From assembly GCF_031202265.1 (NCBI RefSeq), contig NZ_CP100604.1, forward strand, positions 6,492,501 to 6,556,500: DNA of 64,000 nt, read 5' to 3'. Made by a program: the position numbers and the translations under genes. The DNA comes from Bradyrhizobium sp. Ash2021 (lineage in GTDB: Bacteria > Pseudomonadota > Alphaproteobacteria > Rhizobiales > Xanthobacteraceae). Shown one piece after another: positions 1 to 8,511 of this stretch. The notes under the pieces are model-generated. The model searched no databases and was not told the DNA's origin. It worked only from the letters and a program-made list of their open reading frames with translations. How positions within the stretch are numbered: position 1 is the first letter of the stretch; each line of letters starts with the position of its first letter.

Positions 1-867
1 ATCGACTTCGGAGACCATGACGCGGCAACCGGCCTGGCGCAGCGACGCCGCCGAGCCCTTGCCGACATCGCCAAAACCCGCGACCATCGCCACCTTGCCC
101 GACATCATCACGTCGGTGCCGCGGCGAATGCCGTCGACCAGCGATTCACGGCAGCCATAGAGATTGTCGAATTTCGATTTGGTCACGCTGTCGTTGACGT
201 TGATCGCCGGGAACAACAGCTTGCCTTCCTTTTCCATCTGATAGAGCCGATGCACGCCGGTGGTGGTCTCTTCGGAGACACCCTTGATGTTTTTCGCGAT
301 CTCGGCGAACCAGCCCTTCGGCTTTTCCTTCAGCAGCTTCTTGATCAGCGCGAAGAAGACTTCCTCTTCTTCGGAGCCCGGCTTGTCGAGGAATTTCACG
401 TCGCCCTGCTCGGCGCGCAGGCCGTGATGCACCAGCATGGTGGCGTCGCCACCGTCGTCGAGGATCATGTTGGGCGTGCCGCCGCCGTGCCAGTCGAACA
501 GCTTTGCGGTGTAGTCCCAATATTCAGTGAGCGTTTCGCCCTTGACCGCGAACACCGGAATGCCGGCGGCGGCGATCGCCGCTGCCGCGTGGTCCTGCGT
601 CGAATAGATGTTGCAGGAGACCCAGCGGATGTCGGCGCCGAGTGCTGCGAGCGTCTCGATCAGGACCGCGGTCTGGATCGTCATGTGCAGCGAGCCAGCG
701 ATGCGCGCGCCCTTCAGGGGCTGCTTCGGGCCATATTCCTCGCGCGTCGCCATCAGGCCGGGCATCTCGGTCTCGGCCAGCGAGATTTCCTTGCGGCCGA
801 AGTCGGCGAGCGACATGTCCTTGACGATGTAGTCGGTGAAGGCGGGCTTCTTGGCGACGGCGGTCAT
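1..867 (-). CDS. ahcY: Adenosylhomocysteinase (SAH hydrolase), C-terminal part cut off by window edge
   Basis: Reversibly splits S-adenosylhomocysteine into adenosine and homocysteine, closing the methyl cycle in the cytoplasm. The 289 visible codons start [18 protein letters not shown] and contain the family signatures [31 protein letters not shown] and [18 protein letters not shown]. The NAD-binding glycine motif [10 protein letters not shown] lies near residue 275. The ATG at 867 follows the Shine-Dalgarno sequence AAGGGAT. The gene lies 78 bp downstream of metK on the same strand, with a hairpin plus T-run between them, so it probably shares the metK transcript but may be attenuated. The 3' end lies beyond base 1. 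Confidence 0.97.
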   Translation of the reverse strand, partial: MTAVAKKPAFTDYIVKDMSLADFGRKEISLAETEMPGLMATREEYGPKQPLKGARIAGSLHMTIQTAVLIETLAALGADIRWVSCNIYSTQDHAAAAIAAAGIPVFAVKGETLTEYWDYTAKLFDWHGGGTPNMILDDGGDATMLVHHGLRAEQGDVKFLDKPGSEEEEVFFALIKKLLKEKPKGWFAEIAKNIKGVSEETTTGVHRLYQMEKEGKLLFPAINVNDSVTKSKFDNLYGCRESLVDGIRRGTDVMMSGKVAMVAGFGDVGKGSAASLRQAGCRVMVSEVD

Positions 868-883
868 GTGGTTGATCCCTTAG

Positions 884-926
884 AAAAAGCATATTCCGAA
901 AAGCGCTGGTGCTTTCCGGAATACGC
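884..926 (-). terminator. Hairpin plus T-run between metK and ahcY (terminator or attenuator)
   Basis: Read on the minus strand, a 16-bp stem (arms 911-926 and 889-904, with two G-T wobbles) encloses a 6-base loop. Five T residues follow at once (888-884). This is the form of an intrinsic terminator, yet it sits directly before the ahcY ribosome-binding site. It may therefore set the metK:ahcY ratio or act as a conditional attenuator. I recognise no known riboswitch fold around it. Confidence 0.6.
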
Positions 927-945
927 AAGACAATTACGGAGAAAG

Positions 946-2142
946 TCAGACGGCGCGCTTCAGCGTCTCGGCGAGATCGGTCTTTTCCCACGAGAAGCCG
1001 CCCTCATTATCCGGCGTGCGGCCGAAATGTCCGTAGGACGAGGTTCGCGCATAGATCGGCCGGTTGAGGTCGAGATGCTTGCGGATGCCGCGTGGGGTGA
1101 GGTCCATCGCCTCGGCCACAATTTTCTCGAGCTTTTCCTCCGGCACCTTTCCGGTGCCGTGGGTGTCGATATAGATCGACAGCGGCCGCGCCACGCCGAT
1201 GGCGTAGGCGAGCTGCAGCGTGCAGCGGTCGGCGAGACCGGCGGCAACGACGTTCTTGGCGACATAGCGCGCGGCATAGGCGGCCGAACGGTCGACCTTG
1301 GTCGGATCCTTGCCGGAGAACGCGCCGCCGCCGTGGGGAGCCGCGCCGCCATAGGTGTCGACGATGATCTTGCGGCCGGTAAGGCCTGCGTCGCCGTCGG
1401 GACCGCCGATGAAGAATTTGCCGGTGGGGTTGACGTGCCAGATGGTCTTGCCGTTGATCCAGTCCTTGGGCAGCGCCTCGCGCACATAGGGTTCGACGCG
1501 TTCGCGGACCTGCTCCGAGGTCATGTCTTCGATCAGATGCTGATGCGAGACCACGATCTCGCGCACGCCGACCGGCTTGCCGTTTTCATATTGCACCGTG
1601 ACCTGGCTCTTGGAGTCCGGGCCCAGCACCTTCTCCATGCCGGAGTGACGTGCTTCCGAGATCAGCCGCAAAATCTTGTGGGCATAGAAGATCGGCGCCG
1701 GCATCATATCCGGCGTCTCGTTGGTGGCGTAACCGAACATGATGCCCTGATCGCCTGCGCCTTCTTCCCTGTTGGTGCCGGGCTGCAGCGCGTCCACGCC
1801 TTGCGCGATATCGGCGGATTGGGGATGCAGCAGGATCTCGATATCGCAGGTGTTCCAGTGAAAACCTTCCTGCTCGTAGCCGATGTCCTTGATCGCCGCG
1901 CGCACCACGCTTTCGATCTGGTCGTTGGTGACGGATTTGGGACCGCGGGTTTCGCCGGCGATCACCACCTTGTTGGTGGTGGCAAGCGTTTCGCAAGCCG
2001 CACGGATCGCCCAGGGATCAATCCCCGCCTTCGGACCTTCGCGGAAAAACAGGTCGACGATCTCGTCGGAAATGCGGTCGCAGACCTTGTCCGGATGGCC
2101 TTCGGAGACCGACTCTGAGGTGAACAGATAAGACGCGCGCAT
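946..2142 (-). CDS. metK: S-adenosylmethionine synthetase
   Basis: Makes S-adenosylmethionine from ATP and methionine in the cytoplasm. The 398-residue protein has the normal family length. It begins [19 protein letters not shown], where GHPDK is the ATP/methionine-binding loop. It also carries [12 protein letters not shown] and the phosphate-binding loop [19 protein letters not shown]. The ATG at 2142 has AAGGGG at a suitable distance; an in-frame TTG two codons upstream is less likely. It lies 61 bp after the HTH/methyltransferase-fold gene and 78 bp before ahcY, all on the minus strand, so SAM synthesis and SAH removal appear co-transcribed. Confidence 0.97.
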   Translation of the reverse strand: MRASYLFTSESVSEGHPDKVCDRISDEIVDLFFREGPKAGIDPWAIRAACETLATTNKVVIAGETRGPKSVTNDQIESVVRAAIKDIGYEQEGFHWNTCDIEILLHPQSADIAQGVDALQPGTNREEGAGDQGIMFGYATNETPDMMPAPIFYAHKILRLISEARHSGMEKVLGPDSKSQVTVQYENGKPVGVREIVVSHQHLIEDMTSEQVRERVEPYVREALPKDWINGKTIWHVNPTGKFFIGGPDGDAGLTGRKIIVDTYGGAAPHGGGAFSGKDPTKVDRSAAYAARYVAKNVVAAGLADRCTLQLAYAIGVARPLSIYIDTHGTGKVPEEKLEKIVAEAMDLTPRGIRKHLDLNRPIYARTSSYGHFGRTPDNEGGFSWEKTDLAETLKRAV

Positions 2143-2203
2143 CGACAAAACCCCTTGTTTCCGCCCGACGTCGGCGGCTCTCTTTGTGAACTATCCCGGA
2201 ATG

Positions 2204-3559
2204 TCAGTCGCGACGACGCGAAATGACGTAGGATTCGTCGTAAAACCAAAGCCCGTTATGCTTGCGCAGAACCTCTCTGGTGGCATCGAGGGTCCCGCTG
2301 CTTTCTGTCATTTCCGTCAACCGGTCGTCTTCGATCTGGGCGACATACACTGCCGCATTCCACGCTGCAAAGGCTGTCGAGGTTCCGATCGAGCCGGTGA
2401 CCTCGTTGGGCAGCGCTTCCATATCATAACGGAAGATGGAACGGTTATCGGCATAGGCATTAAAGTTAAGGTCGCGCCCGGCCGATCCGAGCTCGTATTT
2501 CACCGCGCGCAATAGCTCATGACGGCTCACAGAGAAAGGATTTTCTCCGGGCCAGACCGCCTGGATGATTTCGAGGCCCGGATCCTGCCCGTGGGAGTGA
2601 ATTCCAATCAAACGGCCCCCGGCCCGCAACGCCCGCGCGAGCGGTGCAATAATGCGCTTGGCACGGAAATTCACAGAGGATTTGGCCCGGTAGGGCTGGG
2701 AAGCGATCACAAGATCGAAATTGGCCTCGGAACGGCCCGCCCGGGGGATGATCGAATCAAGCAGGAACCGGTGATCCTCCCGGTACAGAACCAGCGCCAC
2801 CGGGCGTTCATAGATCGGCATGCCCGAGCGCGGGCTGACATTGGCGCGCCAGTTCTGCTCAAGAAATGGGCCGAGTTCCGCGATCTGGGTCTCGAAATCG
2901 CCGGAAGACGCTCCCCGGAGCCCGACTTCGTGCCAGATCATGCCCGCCGCGGCCGCAGGCGAAGCCGGGGTCAGCCAGGGCGCCTCGGCATAATACATAT
3001 TGGTCAGCACAAAGACGGTCGCCGGATGCTCGAACAGCCGGTCCGGCACCTTGTCGAGCGTGAGCCGGACGTCCTCGAGGCTGAGCTCCTTGCCGGCGAT
3101 ATAGAACGGCATATGGGGAAAGCGGCCATGCATGGAGCGCATCACCCGCGCCAGCACCGTGCCGTCGCCGACGCCGGCATCGAACACCCGCAGCGCTGGC
3201 GGCCGGGGGTGAAGGCTGGAGAGTTCCAGCGCCACCCGTTCGGCGATCACCCGCTTTTCGCTGCAGGTATGGACGAACAGCAGGTATTTCTGGCGGTTCT
3301 CGAAAAAGCGGAAATTGCCCCGTGGATCGCGCTTCTCCGGCGGCACCTGGAGACCGCGCGGCGGCGGCAGCCCGCCTGGCGTGGACGCCGCGATATAGGC
3401 CTGGATCCGGTCCAGCGTGTCGATGGTGATGCGCTTGCCCTCGCGCAAGCGATGCACCAGCTTGCCGTCGTTGACGGCGCGGCGGCCAAACGTCGTCTCC
3501 GCCATGTCGGCCTGGCGGCAGAATTCGGAGATCTGGCTCAGTATCTGGTCGTTTTTCAT
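2204..3559 (-). CDS. HTH protein fused to a Rossmann methyltransferase-like domain, upstream of metK
   Basis: 451 residues from the ATG at 3559. Residues 1-60 resemble the short alphaproteobacterial XRE-like HTH (ADMAETTFGRRAVNDGKLV followed by LREGKRITIDTLDRI). After a linker, VFDAGVGDGTVLARVM resembles SAM-binding motif I of class I methyltransferases, and later segments (FDLVIASQPYR, ALRAGGRLIGIHSHG) match the usual acidic and post-motif positions. No catalytic assignment is possible from sequence. Because it is the first gene of an apparent operon with metK and ahcY, I infer a role in the methyl cycle, perhaps as a SAM- or SAH-sensing regulator. It could instead be a methyltransferase of unknown substrate. 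Confidence 0.72.
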   Translation of the reverse strand: MKNDQILSQISEFCRQADMAETTFGRRAVNDGKLVHRLREGKRITIDTLDRIQAYIAASTPGGLPPPRGLQVPPEKRDPRGNFRFFENRQKYLLFVHTCSEKRVIAERVALELSSLHPRPPALRVFDAGVGDGTVLARVMRSMHGRFPHMPFYIAGKELSLEDVRLTLDKVPDRLFEHPATVFVLTNMYYAEAPWLTPASPAAAAGMIWHEVGLRGASSGDFETQIAELGPFLEQNWRANVSPRSGMPIYERPVALVLYREDHRFLLDSIIPRAGRSEANFDLVIASQPYRAKSSVNFRAKRIIAPLARALRAGGRLIGIHSHGQDPGLEIIQAVWPGENPFSVSRHELLRAVKYELGSAGRDLNFNAYADNRSIFRYDMEALPNEVTGSIGTSTAFAAWNAAVYVAQIEDDRLTEMTESSGTLDATREVLRKHNGLWFYDESYVISRRRD

Positions 3560-3684
3560 CGGGCCGGGGTTTGGGAAGCGCGGGTGGGCAGCGGCGGTTG
3601 CCAGGGCTGTCCTACCATCATCTGCCCAACGGGGGAAATGAACCCGTGCTCGTCCACACGCAACAAAACCGGGGATGCCCCTTT

Positions 3685-3808
3685 CCGTCATTGCGAGCCA
3701 CCGGGTCGGCGCGAAGCGCCGCCCGACGATAAACTCCGCGAAGCAATCCATCGCGCGACGAAAAGAAAGTATGGATTGCTTTGTCGCTTACGCTCCTCGC
3801 AATGACGG
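3685..3808. repeat. Palindromic intergenic repeat, family A (CCGTCATTGCGAG ... CTCGCAATGACGG)
   Basis: Terminal arms CCGTCATTGCGAG and CTCGCAATGACGG are perfect inverted repeats, and a second internal pair (GCAATCCAT / ATGGATTGC) nests inside. This fits a REP/BIME-like dispersed element common in Bradyrhizobium genomes. It lies between the divergent HTH/methyltransferase-fold gene and the TPR-caspase gene. No other member of this family was seen in the window. Confidence 0.75.
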
Positions 3809-3835
3809 CTCAACCTACCTACCGAGGTCTGTTTG

Positions 3836-5515
3836 ATGCGCCGACCGATCCTGATGTTGACCTTGCTCACCGCCGCGCTGTGGGCGGCGCCCGCTTTCGC
3901 CCAATCCAACGCTCAGCTCGGGCCGCTCTGCACCAGCGAAGGCACCCCGGCCGATGCGCAGATCGCGGCCTGCAACAAGATCATCGCGCTGAAGGTGTTT
4001 TCCGGCGAGAAGCTGGCGACGATCTATTTCTGGCGCGCGGTGGGCTGGAACAAGAAGGGCAATTACGCGCAGGTGATCGCGGACGCGACCGAAGCGATCC
4101 GGCTACAGCCCAATATCCCCTCCTACAATCTGCGCGGCTCCGCTTATTACGACAAGGGCGAATACGACATCGCGATAGCGGACTTCAACGACGCGCTGCG
4201 GATGGGACCGCAGGGCGGCATCGTCTATCACAACCGCGGCAACGCCTATCGCTCCAAGGGCGACTACGCAAAAGCGATCGCCGATTACGATGCCGCGATC
4301 AATCCGAAGGAAGCCTATTCCTGGCAAAACCGCGGCGCGTCGAAACAGGCGCTCGGCGATCTCGACGGCGCGCTGGCCGACATCAACGAAGCGATCCGTC
4401 GCAATCCGGCATTGCCCTCGCCCTTGATCAACCGCGCGGTGATCTGGCGCGCCAAGGGCGACCTCGACCACGCCATCGCTGATAGCACCGAGGCGATCCG
4501 ACTGGCGAAGGCCCGCGCGCCCGTCAACGTGATGACACCCCCCGCCAGCGTGCTGATATCGGCCTTTAGCGAGCGCGGCCTCGCCTATGAGGCCAAGGGC
4601 GACGACGACCACGCCAGGCAGGATTACGCCGCAACGCTCGAAGGCATTGCCTCCGACGCCGGAAGCAAGGCCAATCGGGCCATGGCGAAGGTACGCCTGT
4701 CGTTGCTGCAGGAAGCTGCGGCGACCCCTCCGCGGACCACGGACTCGACGCCGGCACCGACCGGCGCATCAAGCCCGACTTCCCCATCACCGACCGGCCG
4801 GCGTGTCGCGCTGGTGATCGGCAACGGCGCCTATACGCATGTCAGGGCGCTGCCCAATCCGCCCAACGACGCGCATTCGGTCGCCAAGAGCTTGCGCGAT
4901 ATCGGCTTTGCCGTCTCGGAAGGCATCGACCTCGACCGCAGCGCGATGCAGAAGACCATCCGCGATTTTTTGCTGCAGGCGGCGCGTTCGCAGGTCGCCG
5001 TGGTCTATTACGCCGGCCATGGCGTGCAGATCGATGGCCGCAATTATCTGGTGCCGGTCGACCTTCAGTTTCAGGCGGGTAGCCGCATGACTGACGCCAT
5101 GGTCGACATGGACACCATCATGGCCGGCCTCGACGATCAGCTCCGCACCAACATCTTGATCCTGGATGCCTGCCGCAACAATCCGATGGCGCCGCAAATT
5201 GCGTCCGCCGGCGCCAACCGCGGCATCGAAGCCGGATCGGGATTGGCAGCACCAACGTCGCTCGGCGCCGGTTCGACGCTCGGCGCCGGCACGCTGATCG
5301 CGTTCGCGACCGCGCCGGGACAGGTCGCACTCGACGGCGAAGGCGCCAACAGCCCGTTCTCGGCGGCGCTATCGCGCCATATCGGCACGCCCGGGCTCGA
5401 GGTGCAGCAAATGCTGACACGGGTGCGCGCCGAAGTTGTCGCGACGACGAAGAGCAAACAGGTGCCGTGGTCGAACTCGTCGCTGCTCGGCGAGGTTTAT
5501 CTGGCGGAGAAGTGA
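3836..5515 (+). CDS. Secreted TPR-repeat protein with C-terminal caspase-like (peptidase C14) domain
   Basis: 559 residues from the ATG at 3836. The N-terminus RRPILMLTLLTAALWAAPAFA is a clear signal peptide ending AFA-Q. Residues about 55-290 form tandem tetratricopeptide repeats (for example YNLRGSAYYDKGEYDIAIADF and YHNRGNAYRSKGDYAKAIADY). After a Pro/Ser/Thr-rich linker, the caspase fold begins at RRVALVIGNGAY. It holds the histidine motif VVYYAGHG (H395) and the cysteine motif LILDACRNN (C446), so the dyad is intact. Such orthocaspases cleave after basic residues; targets here are unknown. The likely place is the periplasm or outside the cell, with TPRs binding partners. It appears monocistronic. 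Confidence 0.9.
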   Translation: MRRPILMLTLLTAALWAAPAFAQSNAQLGPLCTSEGTPADAQIAACNKIIALKVFSGEKLATIYFWRAVGWNKKGNYAQVIADATEAIRLQPNIPSYNLRGSAYYDKGEYDIAIADFNDALRMGPQGGIVYHNRGNAYRSKGDYAKAIADYDAAINPKEAYSWQNRGASKQALGDLDGALADINEAIRRNPALPSPLINRAVIWRAKGDLDHAIADSTEAIRLAKARAPVNVMTPPASVLISAFSERGLAYEAKGDDDHARQDYAATLEGIASDAGSKANRAMAKVRLSLLQEAAATPPRTTDSTPAPTGASSPTSPSPTGRRVALVIGNGAYTHVRALPNPPNDAHSVAKSLRDIGFAVSEGIDLDRSAMQKTIRDFLLQAARSQVAVVYYAGHGVQIDGRNYLVPVDLQFQAGSRMTDAMVDMDTIMAGLDDQLRTNILILDACRNNPMAPQIASAGANRGIEAGSGLAAPTSLGAGSTLGAGTLIAFATAPGQVALDGEGANSPFSAALSRHIGTPGLEVQQMLTRVRAEVVATTKSKQVPWSNSSLLGEVYLAEK

Positions 5516-5522
5516 GGCGGCC

Positions 5523-5815
5523 CTACTCCCCCATGCGCTGCGCGGCGAAGGCGCCGTTCGGTTGATGAAAGATCAGTTTATCGACGGTCATCCCGCCGCG
5601 AAATTCGACGACGAAGCCCTCCAGCTCGACGATGCGTAACCTGCTTCCCTGTCGGGCGCGAGGCGATAGGCCGGCCGGTAGCCTGACTTCAGCACAAGGC
5701 AGCCTTCGCTATCAAGGGTGACGCGCTGGCTTATCGCGCCGAGCTTGAAGTGGCCGACGCATCGCGCGCGGTACGCGGTAAGTTCAAAGACGTTGGCGGA
5801 TATCCGCCTTGGTGC
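5523..5815 (-). pseudogene. Frameshifted C-terminal remnant resembling the beta-lactamase-associated DUF3471-type tail
   Basis: Two minus-strand frames join into one sensible protein end. The first reads FELTAYRARCVGHFKL then GAISQRVTLDSEGCLVLKSG and YRPAYRLAPDREAGY. After a shift near 5640, the second reads RIVELEGFVVEFRGGMTV then DKLIFHQPNGAFAAQRMGE and a stop at 5523. The pattern (GxFxL, then LxxxxGY.. L.P, then FxxGMxV..L.FHQ.NG) resembles the small beta-rich domain at the end of many serine hydrolases. No start or catalytic part is left. Apart from this remnant, the 5516-5985 gap holds only a short tandem repeat. Confidence 0.5.
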
Positions 5816-5944
5816 GCATTACGGACTCAGGTTGGACATCGCGCCAGGTCCGAAAGTGCCATTCCGTGGGTCTCCCAGTGCACTGCGAAGTAGGCTACAG
5901 ACCCCCTGACCGCGATGTGCAAGAACGGCAGAGATGAACTGAGA

Positions 5945-5970
5945 TGAGCAAACATTTTGAGCAAACATTT
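5945..5970. repeat. 13-bp perfect tandem duplication before the sugE-like gene
   Basis: The unit TGAGCAAACATTT occurs twice head to tail (5945-5957 and 5958-5970) and is followed by TGAGGAGG, which supplies the Shine-Dalgarno sequence. The duplication sits in the leader 15 bp before the start codon. Confidence 0.85.
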
Positions 5971-5985
5971 TGAGGAGGATCTCCC

Positions 5986-6300
5986 ATGGCTTGGCTCTTC
6001 CTGCTCGTTGCTGGCCTGTGCGAGGTCGCCTGGGCGATCGGCCTCAAATACACGGAAGGATTCTCGCGCCTGTTACCCGTGATCGGCACAGTCGCAGCCA
6101 TGGTGGCCAGTATTGGATTCCTGGGCCTAGCCCTTAGGTCGCTGCCGGTCGGTACGGCCTATGCGGTGTGGACGGGCATTGGCACCGTCGGCACCGCGGC
6201 GCTCGGTATCTATCTTTTCAATGAGCCCACGACGTTGTTTCGGCTTGCCTGTATCGGCCTCATTCTCTCGGGCATCATCGGACTAAAAATCACCTCATAG
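5986..6300 (+). CDS. sugE: Small multidrug resistance family exporter, SugE/Gdx type (guanidinium exporter)
   Basis: 104 residues with four predicted membrane segments, the standard SMR length. The conserved glutamate lies in the first helix ([18 protein letters not shown]13). The Gdx-type [19 protein letters not shown] motif follows, with NEPTT before the last helix. Gdx proteins of this subtype export guanidinium in exchange for protons across the inner membrane. AGGAGG lies 8 bp before the ATG. The convergent neighbour is an amidinotransferase-like enzyme, which also handles guanidino compounds. I looked for a guanidine riboswitch in the leader and did not see one. Confidence 0.9.
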   Translation: MAWLFLLVAGLCEVAWAIGLKYTEGFSRLLPVIGTVAAMVASIGFLGLALRSLPVGTAYAVWTGIGTVGTAALGIYLFNEPTTLFRLACIGLILSGIIGLKITS

Positions 6301-6339
6301 TCCGTGCGGCGCGATGTGGATCTCGCGGAGGGTCGGCGC

Positions 6340-7464
6340 TTAAAAATAGCTCTCCAACGTGCCGCGCCGCCGGATGTCGAGCGTGGCGCAGTGGAAGGCG
6401 CCGCCAAATGCGGCGTAATGCAGGAACTCGCATGGAATCGGTTCGAATCCCCATTTCTCCATCGCACGCATTGTTACTGTATGATGGGGATCAACGATGA
6501 CGCGCTTCTCGTCCACTGTCAGCACGTTCATGTTGAGCCATTTCCCGCATAGCGACGTGATCTTGAGCATACGATCAGTGATCGGGTCCGGCTCCGGGGC
6601 CACAAGGATGTCCCATTTTTTCAAGATGGCCGGGAGACGGTCGACGTCTATGTATTCGGGATTGATCAGAATCTTGCCGGGCCCAAGCGGCAATATAGTG
6701 GTATCGATGTGCATCGGATTGGGACAACGGCTCTCGATCTCATGAATGCGATAACCGTCCCCAAGATGGCGACGCAGCCATTCAATACCGGACGCATTGG
6801 TTACGTTGCTGCGGATCACGAACAGGTCGCGCCCGCAGCGAAAGAAATCGGCGGCGTCGAAGACCGGTTCGAATTCAGTCAGGATATACGAGATCGGCTC
6901 GCCTTTTTCGGGGACGCGAAACTCTGCATCGAACAGCTCGTTCGTCAGTTGCGGCCTGGGCGCGGCAGTCCAGCGCGCGCCGCGTCGGAAATAATCCTTC
7001 AGGATCGGACGATAGGAGTGCGTCTCAAAGTAGCGACACGGCCAAACCATCGGCGTTTCGATGATCTCGTCGCCGATCACGAGCATGCTGTCGCGCGGGC
7101 AGCTATTGCAGAACCCGTGCGAAGACCATTCCGGCGTGCTGAAGCGTTTCTTGTGATCAACCGGTTCCGGCCGCGTCACCACGATGCCCAGCGACTGTAA
7201 CAGCGCAACAAAGCCATCAAGCTCGCGCTGCGCCGGTTCGATCATGATCTTTGGATAACGGAAGCCTGAGAGCAGCGACTGGGCCCGCGCAGCCATGCCC
7301 GGAACGTTGCAGGTGACAACCGGATGGTCGGACGGGATGACCGCGCCCTCGAGCCTTCCGACGATTACTTCCTCCAGCGGATCCCACTCATTGTGCGAGT
7401 TCACTGGAGAAACCCGGCCCGCCGGGGCGGCGTCCGGGCCGATCGTACGCGTGACCATGTCCAT
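6340..7464 (-). CDS. Glycine/arginine amidinotransferase-like enzyme
   Basis: 374 residues from the ATG at 7464. It follows the AGAT fold closely. FDAADFFRCGRDLFVIRS carries the active-site aspartate region (D203/D206), NPMHIDTT carries the histidine (H252) and GGAFHCATLDIRRRGTLESY carries the nucleophilic cysteine (C359). An upstream PRD motif (CPRDSMLVIGDEII) is also present. These enzymes move an amidino group from arginine to an amine, giving guanidino products and ornithine. The acceptor (glycine, lysine or other) cannot be told from sequence. The gene ends 40 bp from the convergent sugE-like gene. Confidence 0.85.
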   Translation of the reverse strand: MDMVTRTIGPDAAPAGRVSPVNSHNEWDPLEEVIVGRLEGAVIPSDHPVVTCNVPGMAARAQSLLSGFRYPKIMIEPAQRELDGFVALLQSLGIVVTRPEPVDHKKRFSTPEWSSHGFCNSCPRDSMLVIGDEIIETPMVWPCRYFETHSYRPILKDYFRRGARWTAAPRPQLTNELFDAEFRVPEKGEPISYILTEFEPVFDAADFFRCGRDLFVIRSNVTNASGIEWLRRHLGDGYRIHEIESRCPNPMHIDTTILPLGPGKILINPEYIDVDRLPAILKKWDILVAPEPDPITDRMLKITSLCGKWLNMNVLTVDEKRVIVDPHHTVTMRAMEKWGFEPIPCEFLHYAAFGGAFHCATLDIRRRGTLESYF

Positions 7465-7649
7465 CGCATGAGGCCTCTGAGGGCTACAACGGTCGCGCAT
7501 CCGGGAGGTTCCAACGGGAGGCGGTCGGCGGGCGATGAGTTGGCGTAATCCAGGACCGGGGACGGCTCGTATGCGTTAGATTCGAAAGACTGGAGCGGCC
7601 TGCCGACTCAACTGAGACGTCGAAGCAGGCATTAGCGTCAAAGTGTCCA

Positions 7650-7735
7650 AGCCCGCTTTGGGTCAACGCTTCACTTTGACCCTGCGCCGCTTACTTCCGG
7701 TCTACGTCGATAAACCAGACATACTGACGGTTGTC
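7650..7735. repeat. Probable dispersed Bradyrhizobium intergenic repeat fragment
   Basis: The stretch with CCCGCTTTGGGTCAACG and GCCGCTTACTTCCGGTCTAC matches from memory a widespread non-coding repeat of Bradyrhizobium genomes. A likely related piece starts at about 8140 (ATGTCGGTTCCTGGGGGCAA). Neither can be confirmed without a database. The rest of 7465-8511 holds the two entries below and nothing else I can support. Confidence 0.3.
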
Positions 7736-7762
7736 ATGTCTCAAAGGTGCTAACAACGGAAC

Positions 7763-7870
7763 TCATTCGATCACCTCGTCGGCGCGGGCGAGGACTGTCG
7801 GAGGCAGCTCGATCCCTAACGCTTTTGCGATGCGGAGGTTGATCCTAAGATCGAACTTGGTAGGGCGCGG
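7763..7870 (-). pseudogene. C-terminal remnant of an ABC-type substrate-binding protein
   Basis: The minus frame reads [18 protein letters not shown] then [16 protein letters not shown] and a stop at 7763. This is the standard end of the large family of uncharacterised rhizobial ABC substrate-binding proteins (usual form PTKFELVINLKTAKALG...[12 protein letters not shown]). A stop codon lies just upstream in frame, so only about 36 codons survive. Confidence 0.7.
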
Positions 7871-7876
7871 CCAGCG

Positions 7877-8023
7877 CTACATTGAAGAGCTGACTGAGCC
7901 GCAGGGCTTAAGGGTATTGATCGAGTGCCCGTGCAAGCACCCTTCATGTTTCTGGGCGAAGGCAAGCAAGCCCATGATCATCAAAGCCGCCAGAACAAGT
8001 CCGTCCACGAGGTTCTTCATCAT
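7877..8023 (-). CDS. Hypothetical small membrane or secreted protein (48 aa)
   Basis: Starts with two ATGs (8023 and 8020) after GGAGTGGTAGCC, which gives a plausible Shine-Dalgarno sequence. It reads MMKNLVDGLVLAALMIMG then LLAFAQKHEGCLHGH and ends at 7877. The N-terminus could be a signal peptide (cleavage after AFA-Q) or a single membrane anchor. No homologue is recognised. Its position in a decayed intergenic region makes it uncertain. Confidence 0.35.
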   Translation of the reverse strand: MMKNLVDGLVLAALMIMGLLAFAQKHEGCLHGHSINTLKPCGSVSSSM

Positions 8024-8511
8024 GGCTACCACTCCACGGGGTTAGCTCACTACGTAGCAGGCGACCGCGCCGCCAAACATGATGAACACCGTGGGCGCAG
8101 CCGTCAACGCGCTGCAAGACCGATTCGAGCCCGGTCGACCATGTCGGTTCCTGGGGGCAAAGCTGACTTGGCGCTTGCGAGCCCGGACTTCTGAGTTTGC
8201 ATGGATCATCGCGGGCGCGCGGCTTGGCGATCCCATCCTAACAGAGCGGGCAGCAACTCGCGGCCCGATCCACCACGCACATCCAAAGTAGGAGAAGACA
8301 CGCCGCCGGGATCGAGCTTTCGCCATGGCAAAATAAGCTAGACAATTCGACACGATCCTGCTTCACTACAACCATTGATAGAATCTGTTTTTGTTTCAGG
8401 TAAACATGAGTAGTCAGCGGATGTTTATCGGAGCTGGCATTCCGCTGCTCGTGACGCAAAATTCTTCGAGTTCGCTACGTTCGGCGAATAGTTACCTAGG
8501 CTGGAGGGGCT

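Noticed and set aside
250..2118. Long plus-strand reading frame (about 620 codons) opposite ahcY and metK
   Set aside because: It is the antisense shadow of two highly conserved genes in GC-rich DNA and has no protein-like motifs.
2143..2203. SAM-II or SAM/SAH riboswitch before metK
   Set aside because: The 61-bp spacer has one short CCGCC/GGCGG hairpin (2161-2177) but none of the conserved core bases, and the metK ribosome-binding site follows directly.
5820..5985. Guanidine riboswitch (ykkC or mini-ykkC) before the sugE-like gene
   Set aside because: No paired ACGR hairpin loops or ykkC core could be found; only a tandem 13-bp repeat is present.
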